Shown piece after piece: positions 1 through 12,429 of a stretch of 64,000 bases of DNA; the stretch's first letter is position 1, and each line of letters starts with the position of its first letter. The DNA is from Triplophysa rosa. Its lineage: Eukaryota > Chordata > Actinopteri > Cypriniformes > Nemacheilidae. The position numbers and the translations under genes were made by a program. Under the pieces are notes generated by a model. It saw nothing but the letters and a program-made list of their open reading frames with translations. It was not told the origin of the DNA and ran no database searches. Where the stretch lies: assembly GCF_024868665.1 (NCBI RefSeq), contig NC_079895.1, positions 24,361,221-24,425,220 on the forward strand, in the 5' to 3' direction.

Positions 1-58
<58 letters not shown>
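1..58. repeat. (GA)n microsatellite
   Basis: Uninterrupted GA dinucleotide run from the window edge to base 58; it may extend beyond base 1. It lies about 60 bases downstream, in the minus sense, of the donor of the PDZ1 exon. Confidence 0.97.
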
Positions 59-61
<3 letters not shown>

Positions 62-117
62 TGTATGTGTAGGTAACTAGAAGGAAAGAGCATGACATGC
101 TGAATGTATAGACTGAC

Positions 118-204
118 CTTCCGCTGAGCGATGAACAGTACGGCACCACGTGTATTCCTAAAGGCCCTCGTTCTCCTGAAATCTCCACCGTCTTCGTGAG
201 GCTG
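118..204 (-). CDS. pard3b: pard3b exon, start of PDZ1 domain
   Basis: 87-bp exon with acceptor ggttttttgtgtag and donor GGAAG|gtcagt. Entering with one base to finish a Ser codon, it reads SLTKTVEISGERGPLGIHVV and PYCSSLSG, leaving AG for a following Arg. TVEISGE.GPLGIHVVP..SSLSGR is the opening of the first PDZ domain of Par-3/Par-3B: the beta-A strand, the GPLGI carboxylate-binding loop and the beta-B strand. The TVEISGE start points to PARD3B rather than PARD3, whose PDZ1 begins with a different VKLVQVPNDGG-type strand. PDZ1 mediates protein interactions in the Par polarity complex. The acceptor is a tandem NAGNAG (tagcag), so the exon can start at 204 or 201 and lose one Ser. The rest of PDZ1 lies beyond base 1. 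Confidence 0.93.
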
Positions 205-1390
205 CTACACAAAAAACCACACATCAGTCACATTATCAACAAGTCGAGCAGGTCAACACAAACCCGTGTAAACTCACGGTCTCCTGCCCCTCAGATCTGC
301 TCTGCTCGCGGCCGCTGTAATGTCGTACATGTCTGTGTTAGTCAGCGCTCTACCGCACGATCCTGTTTTTCTACACTCCCTGCTGAAACTGTTTCCATGA
401 TGTCTGCCTTTCTGACTAACTTTCAGATGTTCCACGTTTTTTTCCTCTTTTTCAGCAGTCAATGTTCTTGGCATGTGGTGCGATGATATAGCAGGGGTGT
501 AAGTGGATAACTGAGGATGGAACGCTCGGCGCAGCGATCAGCCGCCTTTAATCCACCACTAATAGCTCTTCATGGTGGAATATTTGCAGAGTCATACATG
601 AGCGAGTACAGGAAGAGCTGAAGGAAAGAGAGAGAGGGACACAGAGACAGAATGCAGAGAGGAACGACAAACATGAAACGCTGTAGTGTTTTAGGAAAAT
701 CAGTAGTGGCGGTCCTGGATGCTGAATGGTCAATGCCGCAGTGTAAAGGTACAGTGCGGCCGTCACAAGCATCTTTCCGTATTTACTGCAAAATTATTCT
801 TTTATTATTAACTAAAATCCTTTTCATAACTTCACGATCCCCAAGAAAATAATCAAACAGATGGTATAAGCAGGCCATTGCGGTCATAAATATTAAATAT
901 TTTTGCTCAGTCATCACAGCACGCGGCTTGTGTATAGAATATTATGACATGAAATAAAAACTTGGTAAAGTAACAAAAATAAGGATTCACGTACACAGAA
1001 CAGATGGTGCAGAAACACTGATTTACTTCACTTTACAGTAAAATATTAATGAATATATTCACATTATCTACACTGAACTAAAACTATACTTTAGCATTAA
1101 AGTAATGCAAAAAAATAATCTGTGAGAAAAACACAAACTAATCTAAACCAAATCTATGATCTAGCAAATAAATTGCAGAATAACTCTATTTGAGCTATTT
1201 GAGACTATTTTCCACATGACTTCAAGAAATGAATGAGTAACTGAGGTTGCTGGGATTGTATTTTATATTCCCGTTTAATATATTATATTTTTATATTCCT
1301 TATGTTACTGTTGATTTTGAATAAAAAACATACTTAAAGACATGTAACAGGCCAGAAGCACTGAAAAACACTACACACTGTGTCCTAGAG

Positions 1391-1669
1391 CAGTGGTTCT
1401 CAAACTTTTTCATTGTAAGGCCCCTTTGTGTTAAGTGCATTGCTTTGCGGGCCCCCATATAAAGACGTATAATCTTAGAACTTAGAATTTTTATTAAACC
1501 AAAAACATTCAGTTATACAATGCTGGAACCTCAATTCTTTTGGTTGGTGGTGTCATTTTTCTGATGTTTGATTGCATAAAATCTATGATAAATTTCTATA
1601 TTTCATAAAATGCCACAAAATCTGTGGCCCCCTGGATCCATCTTGGGGCCCCCAGTTTGAGAACCACTG
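1391..1669. mobile_element. non-autonomous hAT (Charlie-type ends)
   Basis: Terminal inverted repeats CAGTGGTTCTCAAACT and the reverse of AGTTTGAGAACCACTG bound a 279-bp element. It is flanked by a perfect 8-bp duplication TCCTAGAG at 1383-1390 and 1670-1677. CAGTGGTTCTCAA ends and 8-bp duplications are typical of hAT-Charlie elements. No transposase coding is present. Confidence 0.9.
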
Positions 1670-2467
1670 TCCTAGAGGACCTCATCTCGGAGCCCTACGA
1701 GTCAATGTTGTTTGGCTCCGAAATAACTTCAAGAACAACAGTTCTCACCGAAGGAACTCTCAGAGGAGGTTAAACTCACTTTGAATAGTCAAGAAAACTA
1801 GAACATGGCAAACAATCTTTAAAGAAACGGATGAGATGTGGCAACAACGTTGCTCTTACAACAGAACACTTGCTATTATGACACTGAATTAAAAACGGTG
1901 ACTGTCAAAACACACCACAGAGAGTAACAGACAGAACACAATTCAGCAATCCATCATATCACACTGAAAAATACTATTATAATGACACTGACAGCTTCAT
2001 TTGAATGTGTCATTTGATTATTCATAGTTACTGCTGTTGCATGTAACAATGCTGAATATCTGTGACAGTCAAAAAGACAAAACCACTGTGCAGTTTCTGT
2101 GAGGCCCTTTCTATAGCACAACAAAATATTACAACAGCCATTAGCATATATACTATTACTATGGTAAAACTGTGAACTTCCATCTTGCAATTTACTCACG
2201 AATCTTGTAGAATAAAAACTGTGAGAAGGAGATAAGCCACATTTTCCTAAAAACTTCAGCTAGGGCTATCGTGACTATCATGATTATTAAATAATACGAT
2301 TGTTAAAGTAGGACAGAAGTTTTTACAAAACATGCCACAAAAAACATTACTTGTGTGCATTTTGATACACAACAACGGCACTGATGTATTTAAAAATATG
2401 TCACTACAAGCTGTTTTCGGTTTAAACAGTTCAGTTCTAACATGTATTTTACTCTAGGACTAGTCTC

Positions 2468-3400
2468 AAAGTCCCAGTGAAATTAAACAATTACAATTTC
2501 TATTTTTTTCATATAATATTGCAGCGTTTATTGTAAACAGCTTATCAGAGAGTCATTCTCTCTTTTTAAACTCATGTGCCCGCATAATCTTTAGTGAAAA
2601 TCTGAAAACGCTATCCATCTCAAATGACGTAAATTAGATGGCCTGGGCGGAGCATCTGTTAACTCCTCCCCTTCAACGGTCAGTCTGCTGCCAGTTCCCT
2701 TTCAAAACGTAATGGATGTTTTTATACATCCAGTCAATTCGCAGTGAAAAACGCAAGCCACGCCCACGAATTTTCTCATTCAAAACTCCGTTTCGCTCGG
2801 AAATTGCGTCAGAATATTAGGGGTTCCATTAAGAACAAGGCGTTTGTCACGCGCATCCGGTGGGTATGGAACTTCTGTATATAATAGGTTCTATAGTATT
2901 TTGTCACGTCGCGCCGCTCGAGTGCAGTGTAGACCAGCTGTAACTCTTGCGGCTCTTCCTTTTCAAAGCCCCGAATATACGCTTTAGTGGCGCACGCTTC
3001 TTTGATAACGCGAGTAGACACTTTTAGATGCAGTGTGGCGTCTTTAACATGTCGAACAAGGGCTTTACATCTTAAACAACTTTAGGGCATACTCGCATTT
3101 AGCCCGGTTGCTCTCAACTGTGCCCGAGCGCGATTGTCCCCACTCCCCCCCCCCACTATTTATTTGCTTTTTGTCAAAAGCAACGTTTTCATTTAAGATA
3201 AGACAACAACAATTTCTATTTGCAATAAAACAGTAACCACTGGCACATACAATGTTTAATTGCATGATTTAATAATCGGTTTTAAGTTTGTATGCATCAA
3301 TGCAGTAATCATTCACATCTGCATCGCGATGCATCGTAAAATCGATTATTTTTGACAGCCCCACAGAATACGGAAGTAAAATGTAAAAAAAAAAACTTCC
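2468..3400. repeat. 400-bp dispersed repeat, copy A (interrupted)
   Basis: Begins AAAGTCCCAGTGAAATTAAA and contains GCAGCGTTTATTGTAAA, CAGTCTGCTGCCAGTTCC and GCAAGCCACGCCCAC. It ends with ACGGAAGTAAAA. Copies B (32280-32641) and C (53583-53975) are collinear but lack the 546-bp insert at 2818-3363. I cannot name the family. Confidence 0.8.
2818..3363. mobile_element. hAT-like insertion in repeat copy A
   Basis: Starts TAGGGGTTCC and ends with ATCGATTATTTTTGACAGCC followed by CCA, a common fish hAT end. Flanks CAGAATAT (2810-2817) and CAGAATAC (3364-3371) form an 8-bp duplication with one difference. In the two uninterrupted sister repeats the site is single (CAAAATAC). No transposase coding is recognised. 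Confidence 0.8.
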
Positions 3401-3662
3401 GGTTTATGGGGTCTTTATGGCAAAATACCCCATGAACTAAGGATGAACATATAATTATACAGTATTTGAACATATGAGCTCCAAATAAACAAATAGTCAG
3501 AATAAGAACATCTCATGAAAAAACGAACCAAAAACCCGCCAAGAAAGTATACCGGCCCAATACAGAACAGACAAAAACACTTCAGTATGCATGAGGTTAA
3601 TGTATTTACACTGTTTTGAGCTTCAGTCTTTACATGCTCAGACAAAAGTTTGTCCTTTTCTC

Positions 3663-4064
3663 TTAAAGGGATAGTTCACCCCAAAATTAAAAATTCTGTC
3701 ATCACCCTCATGTAATTTCACACGTGTATAAATGACTTTGTTCTGATGAACACGGAGAAAGATTTTCAGTGCTGGGACATCATTGACTACCACAGTAGGA
3801 AAAATTAAATGGTAGTCAAAGGTGCCCCACAACTGTTTGCTTTCCTAAATTCTTCCAAATATCTTATTTTCTGTTCAACAGAACAAAAACATTTTTCGAC
3901 TATGGTAGTGGATGATGTCACAGAATAATTGCTAACAATCTTCCAAATTTTGACTGGAATTTCTTTGTGTTCAACAGAACAAATAAATGTATACAGGTTT
4001 GAAACAACATGAGGGTGAATAAATGATGACAGAATTTTCATTTTTGGGTGAAATATCCCTTTAA
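3663..4064. mobile_element. Angel-like foldback MITE, TTAA-flanked
   Basis: Starts TTAAAGGGATAGTTCACCCC and ends with TTGGGTGAAATATCCCTTTAA, so the ends are inverted repeats with TTAA at both tips. Halves are roughly complementary (GTTCTGATGAAC; GTTCAACAGAAC). This is a very common cyprinid foldback family that I recall as Angel; the name is from memory. Confidence 0.85.
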
Positions 4065-5105
4065 CAATAAGGCCAGCTACAGAGAAGCAGAGATGCAGAA
4101 ATAAGGGTTGCTAAGCAACCAAATATATTGACGCTATTAGTGTTGTTGTGTTCATCAGTTTGATTGAAGTAATCCCAAACTCTGCTGTATCTAGAGGCAT
4201 CATTCCAATCTCTTACTTAAGACTTAACATGCTCAGGACTTCAGTTTTTTTCTGTTACGATCACGATTGGTTACAATTAATTGCAAAAAAATTCAGAAAA
4301 ATGTCAATTAATAAAAATCATTTCAATTAATCGCCAGCCAAATGATTGTGAAACAAATGAACCGTCAGCCAAACGTTATAAACATGACTGCCCTACTTGT
4401 CCAAGTGTGAGGTCTTAAAGACTTTACCAGGCCGACCACACACACAAACATAAAACTATTCTCTAGTTTGCTATAACACCCACTTGACTTTAATTGCTCT
4501 ATTTTTTCCTGAACCGTGTAGTGCAGATTGTGTCTGACTGTGTACGATAGTGTTTTTGGAGAAAGAAAAGAGAGCAGACAGAACTGAGACTGTTGAGATG
4601 CTAATGCAGGAAAGAGCTGTCTGCCCAAGGCTCACAGGACTCAACACTGATAAGCTACACCAGCACAGATAACTCTGAGAGAGAGAGAGAGGTTTAAACA
4701 CATCTCCATGAGATGGAAACAGCAAACACAACAACAAAGATCAAGAAAAAACATGGGTAAATCACGGGTAAATCCTGTGAAGTGCGGTTTCATCAACTTG
4801 CCAAAAGTTTCGCTAATCAAGGCGGAACCACGTTAGACATTTCAAAGAGAAACAACTCCTCGAGGAGGGGCCAAGAAGGCCAGAAATAATTAATCAGACT
4901 TAAATGAAAGAAAAAAACTGCCTTCCACCTCTCAATCCCTCTCTAAACCACTCTGTTTCAGAAATTCTCCATATTTTTAGTTTGCGACCTATTTGTTTCA
5001 AAATGTTGCCCCCACAGAAATAAGCTAGCTTTCATAGTCACCATGAAATTAAATTTGACAACTCTCATTGTTCACGGAACATTGTAGTGTTTTTATAAGT
5101 GATTT

Positions 5106-5652
5106 AGACTCTGTCTACACTAGTGCATTTTCTTTTGAAAACTGAGTTTTCGGTTTCAAAACGCTCTTCGTCCACACTAGCGTTTTCAAGCGTTTCCCAA
5201 ACGCTGCCCATCCACACTGAAACGTCTGAAAACGCTTACATCCATGTACTGCGCATGAGTAAAACCTAAGACACGTCAGCATGTTTCATTTCTGCCAGGC
5301 GTTTATTTACTTTGTCTTATTATGTCGCGGCAATGTGGAACAAAGAATAGACGGACAATGAGGTAACTTAGAGATGTTGCTGCGGGTAACACAAGACTGA
5401 CTATAAAGCTGCGAAAGTGAAACTAAACTCACGCTCCGCTGTCAAACAATAACTGCAAGTAATTAAATATTCAGTCTCCTAAAATGCAATCTTAAGTATG
5501 CATGAAACAACTGTATCCACTTTCAAGTGCATTTACGAAAAGCTCCAAGTTCGTCGACAAAAACGCCGTCTCAGTGTGGACGAAAGGGCAAAACGGAGAG
5601 AAAAAGATGCGTTTTCAAACGACAAACGCATCAGTGTGGGGATAGGGTCTTA
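5106..5652. mobile_element. foldback MITE (GTCTACACTAGTGC ends)
   Basis: Left end CTGTCTACACTAGTGCATTTTC and right end GCATCAGTGTGGGGATAGGG are inverted repeats. Sub-terminal copies of AAAACGC and CACACT/AGTGTGG recur on both sides, giving a long imperfect foldback. There is no coding. Confidence 0.65.
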
Positions 5653-6079
5653 TGTAATTCATTATTGTTTTTTAAATTCATGTGCCCTCATAATCTTTTA
5701 TAAACAACGTTAACCTCCTACCACCTCGAAACGATATTTCTTCACTTCCTGTCACGATTAATTGCGCGACGGCTTGCTGTGATTAGCGATTAGCAATTGA
5801 CAACAATTCTTATCAGCTCTCGGTGGACAAAATCAAGTCAAGTTTCTAATTTCTGAAGCGTTTCAAACGGACAAGATGACAATCGCTACTTCTGTTACAT
5901 GCCGACTTTAACATTTTCTGTCTTAGTCGTACATTTAAAAAAACTAAAACCCTTTCTTAACAATTGTTTGACATTTTTGTCCGTTTCTATATTTAGGTCA
6001 CTTATTTAGTCAATTTATAATTCCGTCAATTTACTACGTTGGGCATTTGGTGTGTATACTGTGTATTCACTATGATGCT

Positions 6080-6343
6080 CAGTGTTTCCGCTAGGATTTT
6101 GTAGTCCTGTGGCGCTGGATGACGTCACACGCTAATTAACATATTTATAATGGCATTGCTCAGTTTTTGAGTTGCAACTTCAGACCCATTTTGCTTCTAC
6201 CCACTGAACATTCTGTATTTTAATCATATTTATATATCAAACAGTGTCAAGTTTTGGAAACGCTGTCAAGTCGGCCACCATGTGGTGTACGGTAAACTAA
6301 ATGGGCGGCACGCCACGGCAAAATGAATATAGCAGAAACACTG
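6080..6343. mobile_element. CAGTGTTTCC-ended hAT-type element
   Basis: Ends CAGTGTTTCCGCTA and TAGCAGAAACACTG are inverted repeats with one difference. It is 264 bp long. I could not find a matching 8-bp duplication. The terminal sequence resembles the larger element at 56182-57102. Confidence 0.6.
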
Positions 6344-8615
6344 CTGTTGAATCTTGTACTGTAAATACTTTAATGTGTATTCTCTGCATTTTGTGTATAT
6401 CTTGTATATTTTAAGTACACTGTCTGGATTATGAACCAACAATCTTCCAACCATTACACTTCTGTGTTTTGGTATTGTAAAGATGATTTGATTTGGGTTA
6501 GATTTCACGACTATGGACTGTTGCATTTCATCGTTTCGGTCAGCGTCTCAGGCCACAAGTCTACCAGATTATGCATGCTGCCTCACTGTTCCTGATCCTG
6601 TGTGAAGGACCCTAAACATGGCGTCTATCCAAACTAAAAGCCTTTCCTCTGAGCTGCCTCGTTTCACTTCTGTCTGCTTACATCCTCCCCGCCAAATATT
6701 TCTTCTTTATTCAAACATTCTACATCAACAGGCAAACGAACGAACGTCGAGGATAAAACCTGCCACATCACCTCAAGATGAAGACAGGAGGATGAACGGC
6801 TGACTGCGGCACAGGAAGACGACAGAGCCACTCAAGCAGGTGTCCTTTTTATTTACCTGCTCTCTCTTCCACACACACGCAGGCTTGAAAAAAGGGAATG
6901 GAAAGCAGACAGGAATAAAAGAGAGCAAATTACTAAAGCTCTCGCGTCTTTTCAACCCTCCATCTTCAAAGTGCTGAGCTCCGGCGGCTTTGAACAAATA
7001 AAAGCCGAGGTTCAGATTAACACTCTGTCTTTGATTGTGTATCGGCCGAGTGTGGGCTCCGCTTCACAACGGTTCCGGGAGAAACATGCGATACTTCGGC
7101 TCTGAATGCAGGATGATTTGAATACAGTTGCCGTTTTTCTTTATGCGGCGGCTATTGTGCGCAGGAGATGTCTGATGGAGGTTGAGAGGATTGAGTAATG
7201 GAAAATATACTGTACGTGAAGAGGTGCGAGCGAGGCTGTGTGTTTACCTGCGAGTGTTTAACCCGGAGTAAAGCTCCCCTACAGGGCTGAAATAATCCTT
7301 CTATTCAGGAGGACTTTAATTCGGCCTCACAATCAGGAATCCAGTGACTCAATGGGGATGCGGAAAGCAACACGTACACAATCAACAGCTAATATACAGA
7401 CTCACAACACCGAGCGATGACTAACGTTAAACCTGTTTACCGCCTGAATGAAAAAGAGCCTGGTTAAACTTACTTTCACATCACTTTACAAATGCAGAGC
7501 GCTTTTCATCTTGACCGAATATTACGAGTATTTTCAACTTAATATGTATGCACTTCAACTGTGGCTTCCTGTCGGTTACCAAAGACAAATTATAACTCAT
7601 CTTTGTGTGTCTGAATGAATGCAAACACATTTACTGTATGATAATACATTGGACATCTATGGGACGGTCTGTTTGTGCTTTAAAGTTGCTAAAAGCAAAA
7701 AAAATCGAAAACAAAGATTAAAACTTCTTACATTGTAATCACCTTTCGCCGAAAATTGGCAAAAATGTTTTCTTGTCATTTTATCAAGCAGCTGTATTTT
7801 AACAATATTAAAAGAGTCCCCATCTATTCTGAGTTCTTATTGGTCTTTTCTCATTATTTAGCCAAATCATCCATTTCAAAGTACCAAATTTACTGTACCT
7901 GTATGGCCAGAACCCACACAAAGCAAACATACTGTAGCACTTGCAAGTGGTACTGACTGCTCTTATAATACTTTGATGCCCCTTTTTTGGTCGATGTGGA
8001 AGCTTGACAGCTCCACTTTGGATGTATCAAATCCGCTGAAAAGCTAAGCTGGCAATCATGGCTAAAACAGCATAACGGCTAGCAGTACACAGGTAAGGAG
8101 ACCAAAAGACACTTTTTTGAAAGGAAGGCAATGAAGAGGGTTCACAATGCTGAATAAACTGCTTTTTTGAGGAAATAGTTTAACATTTAATAAATCGACA
8201 GCCTGTCCGCAATGTTTTAGACTAGACAAGACTTTTATTGGAAACTGTATATGGGTTTTGGTTAAAATGAGTATGGAATGTTGTGACAGGTAGGAATTAT
8301 TTATGGCAATGTCAGTAGTTAACATTTAACGATTGACTTTGCATAACATTATGTGATGTTTTATATAACACGCTGTTATGTATGTCCAGATTAAATTAAT
8401 TCTTAAATTGTGAAACGTAAAGCGTTCCTGACTTTGGTAAAACTCTCGATGCCCGCCCCTAAAGTTTCTGCCATTACATGATTGGCGGATGTGCCTCTTG
8501 AACTCAGTGTTAGCCGTCCAATGGCGAGGGCACGGAGACTGCCATCTCCCCTTTATAATAAAGTATTTCTGGTAAAAAGAACAGACTAAACATTCATCTA
8601 AATTCCATTTCTGTC

Positions 8616-8694
8616 TTCATGGAAGAAAGTCATATGGCTTTGATGCTGCATAATGGTGAATAAATAATGACAGAATTTTCGATTCCTTTAAGCT
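8616..8694. mobile_element. Angel-like MITE scrap
   Basis: Contains GAAAGTCATATGG and GGTGAATAAATAATGACAG followed by a TTTAA end, matching the right end of the TTAA MITEs. Only this end is left. Confidence 0.55.
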
Positions 8695-10009
8695 GAAAAT
8701 AACCCAGAATATTTCTGTAAGAAAAGAATACTGCGATTCTGAAATGTACTACATGAAAAGTGGAACTTTGCGTCCCAGCATTTTTTTTTTTTTTTAGAAG
8801 TTTAAGCCTCTTGACTGAGCTGCTGAAAGGATGTAAGCGGCTCACTGCCGAGCTGTCAGTCAGGTGCTCAAACTCAAAATGAGACTCTGAGCTCACTGCC
8901 CATCACTGCCACCATCACACTGCCGTATCGATCACACGCTGATGCTTACACAATGCGCCTCTAATCCACTGTGATACTGACCACTGAGCCCCAGATTACC
9001 AGTGACGCACCTTTTCATTACTTCAATTACCTTTCTCTCCAGAACCCTTTCCACTTAATTGATTCAAGAGCGACTGCGTGCTTTCTATTAAAAAATCTTA
9101 AGCACCCAGGTATAATCCGGTGGCAGAAAACGAATACACGGCAACTCTTTGATACTGCTGTTTATCTCGGCTGAAATTAAAGTCCCGGAGGCCGCGCTTG
9201 TGAAACGTTATCCCGCAGACTGAACCGAGATCAGTTAAGGGGAAATGCGGAGCAAGATGCAGTCGCTGCTGGCGGGGTTCGATTTTAAGATTTTCTCTGT
9301 CTCTCTGATAAAGCGGATGGTTATCAGTGGGTGTGCGTGTGATTGGCAGTGAGGGTGATGAGAGGATGATAAACTGGTGTCGGTGTGAAGGAGGCCGGAG
9401 GGGTTGATGGCAGGGAGTCAACGGCACAATAGCAAGGCAGATAAGAGCCGGTGGCCCCTCAGACTGAGAAGAGATGGAAGAGAAAACAGACAGGGAGAGG
9501 GATGTAGAAAGAACACGGGTGGAGAAGTAAAGTATTTATGGAAGAAAAGCGCTGTGGCGGATGATGAAGGGGTGGGAGACAGAAACACGTGGACAGACAC
9601 AGGTGCAGGAAGACCAAATGAGGCGAATATAGAGAAAATAATAGTGTGGAGGAAATGGAAAAAGTGAAGCAAAAAAAGATTCAAAACGAAAGTGTAGGAT
9701 TGAATACACCTGTATTAGGGAGTCGTTGAGTTTACAGAATATTTATTCATGCTTTTCATTTTTTTTGGATAATTATTATAAAAACAATACTTTTGTAAGT
9801 GACGTGTGGAGCGAAAATGTTTGTTATTGTTGTTAGACAAAAGTACTTGGCAAAAGAGTACAAAAACTACATTATATCAGGGAATATTTTTAAACGAAAT
9901 AAAAAATGCACAGAAAAGCGGAAAGAAAAAGCAATCATTTTATTGATTCTGTCATTTATAAATAATTCTCCAAAAATAAAAATCCTGTCATAATTGATCC
10001 ACTTTCATG

Positions 10010-10095
10010 ACATTGAAAGTCTACGACAGATATTTTGAGAAATGTCTCAGTGGTTTCGTGTCCATACAATGAAAGTCAATGGGGCCAATATTGTT
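10010..10095. mobile_element. Angel-like MITE middle fragment
   Basis: Carries ATATTTTGAGAAATGTCTCA and CCATACAATGAAAGTCAATG, the central block seen in the better MITE copies at 46.1 and 47.3 kb. Both ends are eroded. Confidence 0.55.
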
Positions 10096-10548
10096 TGCTT
10101 ATCAACGTACTTACAAAAAATTGTTTTGCAGAGGAAAAACGTTTTAGAGTGACAGAAAATTTTCAATTTTGAGCTTTAGCTTACACTCCAAGCACAACTA
10201 TACGAATACAACATTTTCAATACATTCCACAACTTTAATGATATATTTTTAAAAAGGAAAAAAATATCAATTTTCAAACACTTTTGGCCACTGCTGTATA
10301 TACAGTATATTTGCTAAACATGTATTACTTTTGGAGTATTTGAGGTCTAAAAAATACAGAGCATCTGTTCTGTTATTTTTGGCAAATAAATGCAAATAGA
10401 AACAATATTTTTCTTTAAAATTTGGTAGAAATTGGTTAGTAGTTCAAGGAATGAAACAAAAATGATCAATTTACCTAAAAGCATGGTAAATTTACAAAAA
10501 CTGAAAATAACTGTAATTGTTTCTGCTGCTGTTTATATACAGTACACA

Positions 10549-10572
10549 CATATATATATATATATATATATA
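10549..10572. repeat. (TA)n microsatellite
   Basis: Short TA dinucleotide run, about 12 units. Confidence 0.9.
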
Positions 10573-11624
10573 GGTACATGTGGGTGCTATCTGTAGCCAA
10601 AACGGCCTGTAAACACATGTAATATAGCATTACAAACTGACCTAATCACCACCTTCAGTCTAAGTGTATATTTGTGTCCCTATAACACCACATGGTTTAT
10701 CAACACTCTGCCATCTGTGGTGGTACTACATTGTTTTTCCTTCCAACATTACTGCTAACAGTAAAGGCCTGTTCACACATTCTATATCTCTGGCCTTTTT
10801 GGTGCTTGACAGACTAACGACTTCATAGATATCAATTAAATATTTTCCTATTTGTGTGAGTCACAAATAAAATAAAACGTTTGATGGAAGAAGCAAAAAT
10901 CGACATTGCGCTTCAGTCACATTTTTCTCTAACCTATACATGTTAGCCCAGTGCTGTCCATACTTATGACTCTCAATTTCTATATTCAAAGCGTAAGTGA
11001 TAATTCATTTTCCCTCCCAATTTCAAGGATCGTTTGCGGAGAGCAGACAGCATACAGCATTCCTCACAGTGATGGCGAAGAGACTTTCATGCTCCGTGGT
11101 CACAGCTGGTTGCTATGGTGAGAGAGGCTGATGTGAGGCACGTCAGAGGAGCGAGGCAGTGAGGATGTGACCCCAACAACCCTCCATACGTCTGTGCTCT
11201 GAATGCGCTTATGGGAATTTCTGACTCTCCCACCTTACACATGAGATTTAGGTATAACCGAGGACATAAATGTGTGTCTGACTTTAGAGCTCAAATAATC
11301 GAATTTCACCAAAAGCAGATGTAGAACAAAATGTTTTAAATGTACACAAACAGGATTCAAATATGACAGCTTGCCAACAAATGTCAAAATTTGTCCAAAA
11401 ACCGCTATGTTTCTAAGGTAACCAGGTAAAAAGGCTTTTTACAAACTTCTATTTAACATGACTTCAAATAATAAGCATTAAAATGAGATTAAACATCTAA
11501 CAATTTTTATAACACAAATGTTTTGCCAGAAGGATGATTGGCCATTGGAGACAGAATAATAGCGAACAAGTTTTATTGACTACATCTGTAGTGCTCAACA
11601 GCATCTCTCTTTCTTTCTATCGGA

Positions 11625-11769
11625 AAGAGCATTCAAGACATGCTGCAAAATACCTCATTTTTTGTGTTTCAGGGAAGACAGAAAGTCATACGGGTTTAAA
11701 ACAACACGAGGGTGAGAAAACGCTGACAGGATGTCATTTTTGTTCTTTTTGGGTGAACTCCCTCTTTAA
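11625..11769. mobile_element. Angel-like MITE right half
   Basis: Contains AGAAAGTCATACGGGTTTAA and ends TTTTTGGGTGAACTCCCTC then TTTAA, the right half of the family. The left half is missing. Confidence 0.6.
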
Positions 11770-12352
11770 CGCTAATGATTCTTTCAGCGCCATACGTCAG
11801 TTTAATGTAGCAAAGTATTGCGCTCAAGCCCGATTGATATGATCCACTCAGGGGTCCAATGTAAAAATAAATATACCCAGACAATAAAATAGATTTGGTC
11901 TGGCAAATAGCTTGAAGACCTTAAAGCACCCCGTGATGCCGTTCACACCGCAGTGATGTCATCTGAAGAACAGTGTTTGTGTGAGTGTCTCGGGTCTACG
12001 GGAGCAGAATTGTGGTTCAGATATATTGAAGGCCGGGTGTGTGCCCGCGCTGTAACGTTCAGCTGCGCTCTGGGATTCCGAGAAGGCTGAAGAGAGACTC
12101 TTTAATCCCAGACTGGCTCATTAGTCAGCTCTCTCCTTGATTAATGCATGTGTTTGTTTGTGTTGTGTGAGCCCTTCCCCTCTGCTTTCCCAAACTGCTT
12201 AATGAATAATCATTTTATATGCAAATGCCACAAAGCCTTGATCTTCTCAATGAGGAGCAGGAAAATTGGGATGTTAGATAATGATATGATATGAAATATG
12301 ATATATGATGTTAAAACGGCACGGCACACAAAACAACACACAGGCTGCTTAC

Positions 12353-12429
12353 CTGAGATTGAAAAAGTTAGCATCCTTGCACCCGGACACCTCGCCAGCA
12401 AAGCTCGGGTCTGTCTGAATGCGCGTTCC
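12353..12429 (-). CDS. pard3b: pard3b exon before PDZ1
   Basis: 77-bp exon with acceptor tttgtcctgtttcatag and donor CAG|gtaagc. In phase 0, as demanded by the preceding exon, it reads GTRIQTDPSFAGEVSG and CKDANFFNL and ends with two bases (AG) of a split Ser codon. The only other fully open frame does not fit the phase chain. The sequence itself is not highly conserved, which agrees with the variable linker just before PDZ1 in Par-3B; the GTRIQT stretch lines up with a V-Q-T-containing part of the mammalian linker as I recall it. One more small exon between this one and 30969-31048 cannot be excluded. It is separated by an 18.5-kb intron upstream and a 12.1-kb intron downstream. Confidence 0.8.

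Larger units (their letters stand above)
205..12352 (-). other. pard3b intron 4 (12.1 kb)
   Basis: Holds hAT elements at 1391-1669 and 2818-3363, one copy of the 400-bp dispersed repeat, an Angel-like MITE, a GTCTACACTAGTG-type MITE (5106-5652) and a CAGTGTTTCC element (6080-6343), plus MITE scraps near 8616, 10010 and 11625. I recognise no feature in 205-1382, 1680-2467, 4065-5105, 6345-8615, 8700-10005, 10100-11620 and 11770-12352. All small open frames there lack family similarity or splice context. Confidence 0.7.
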
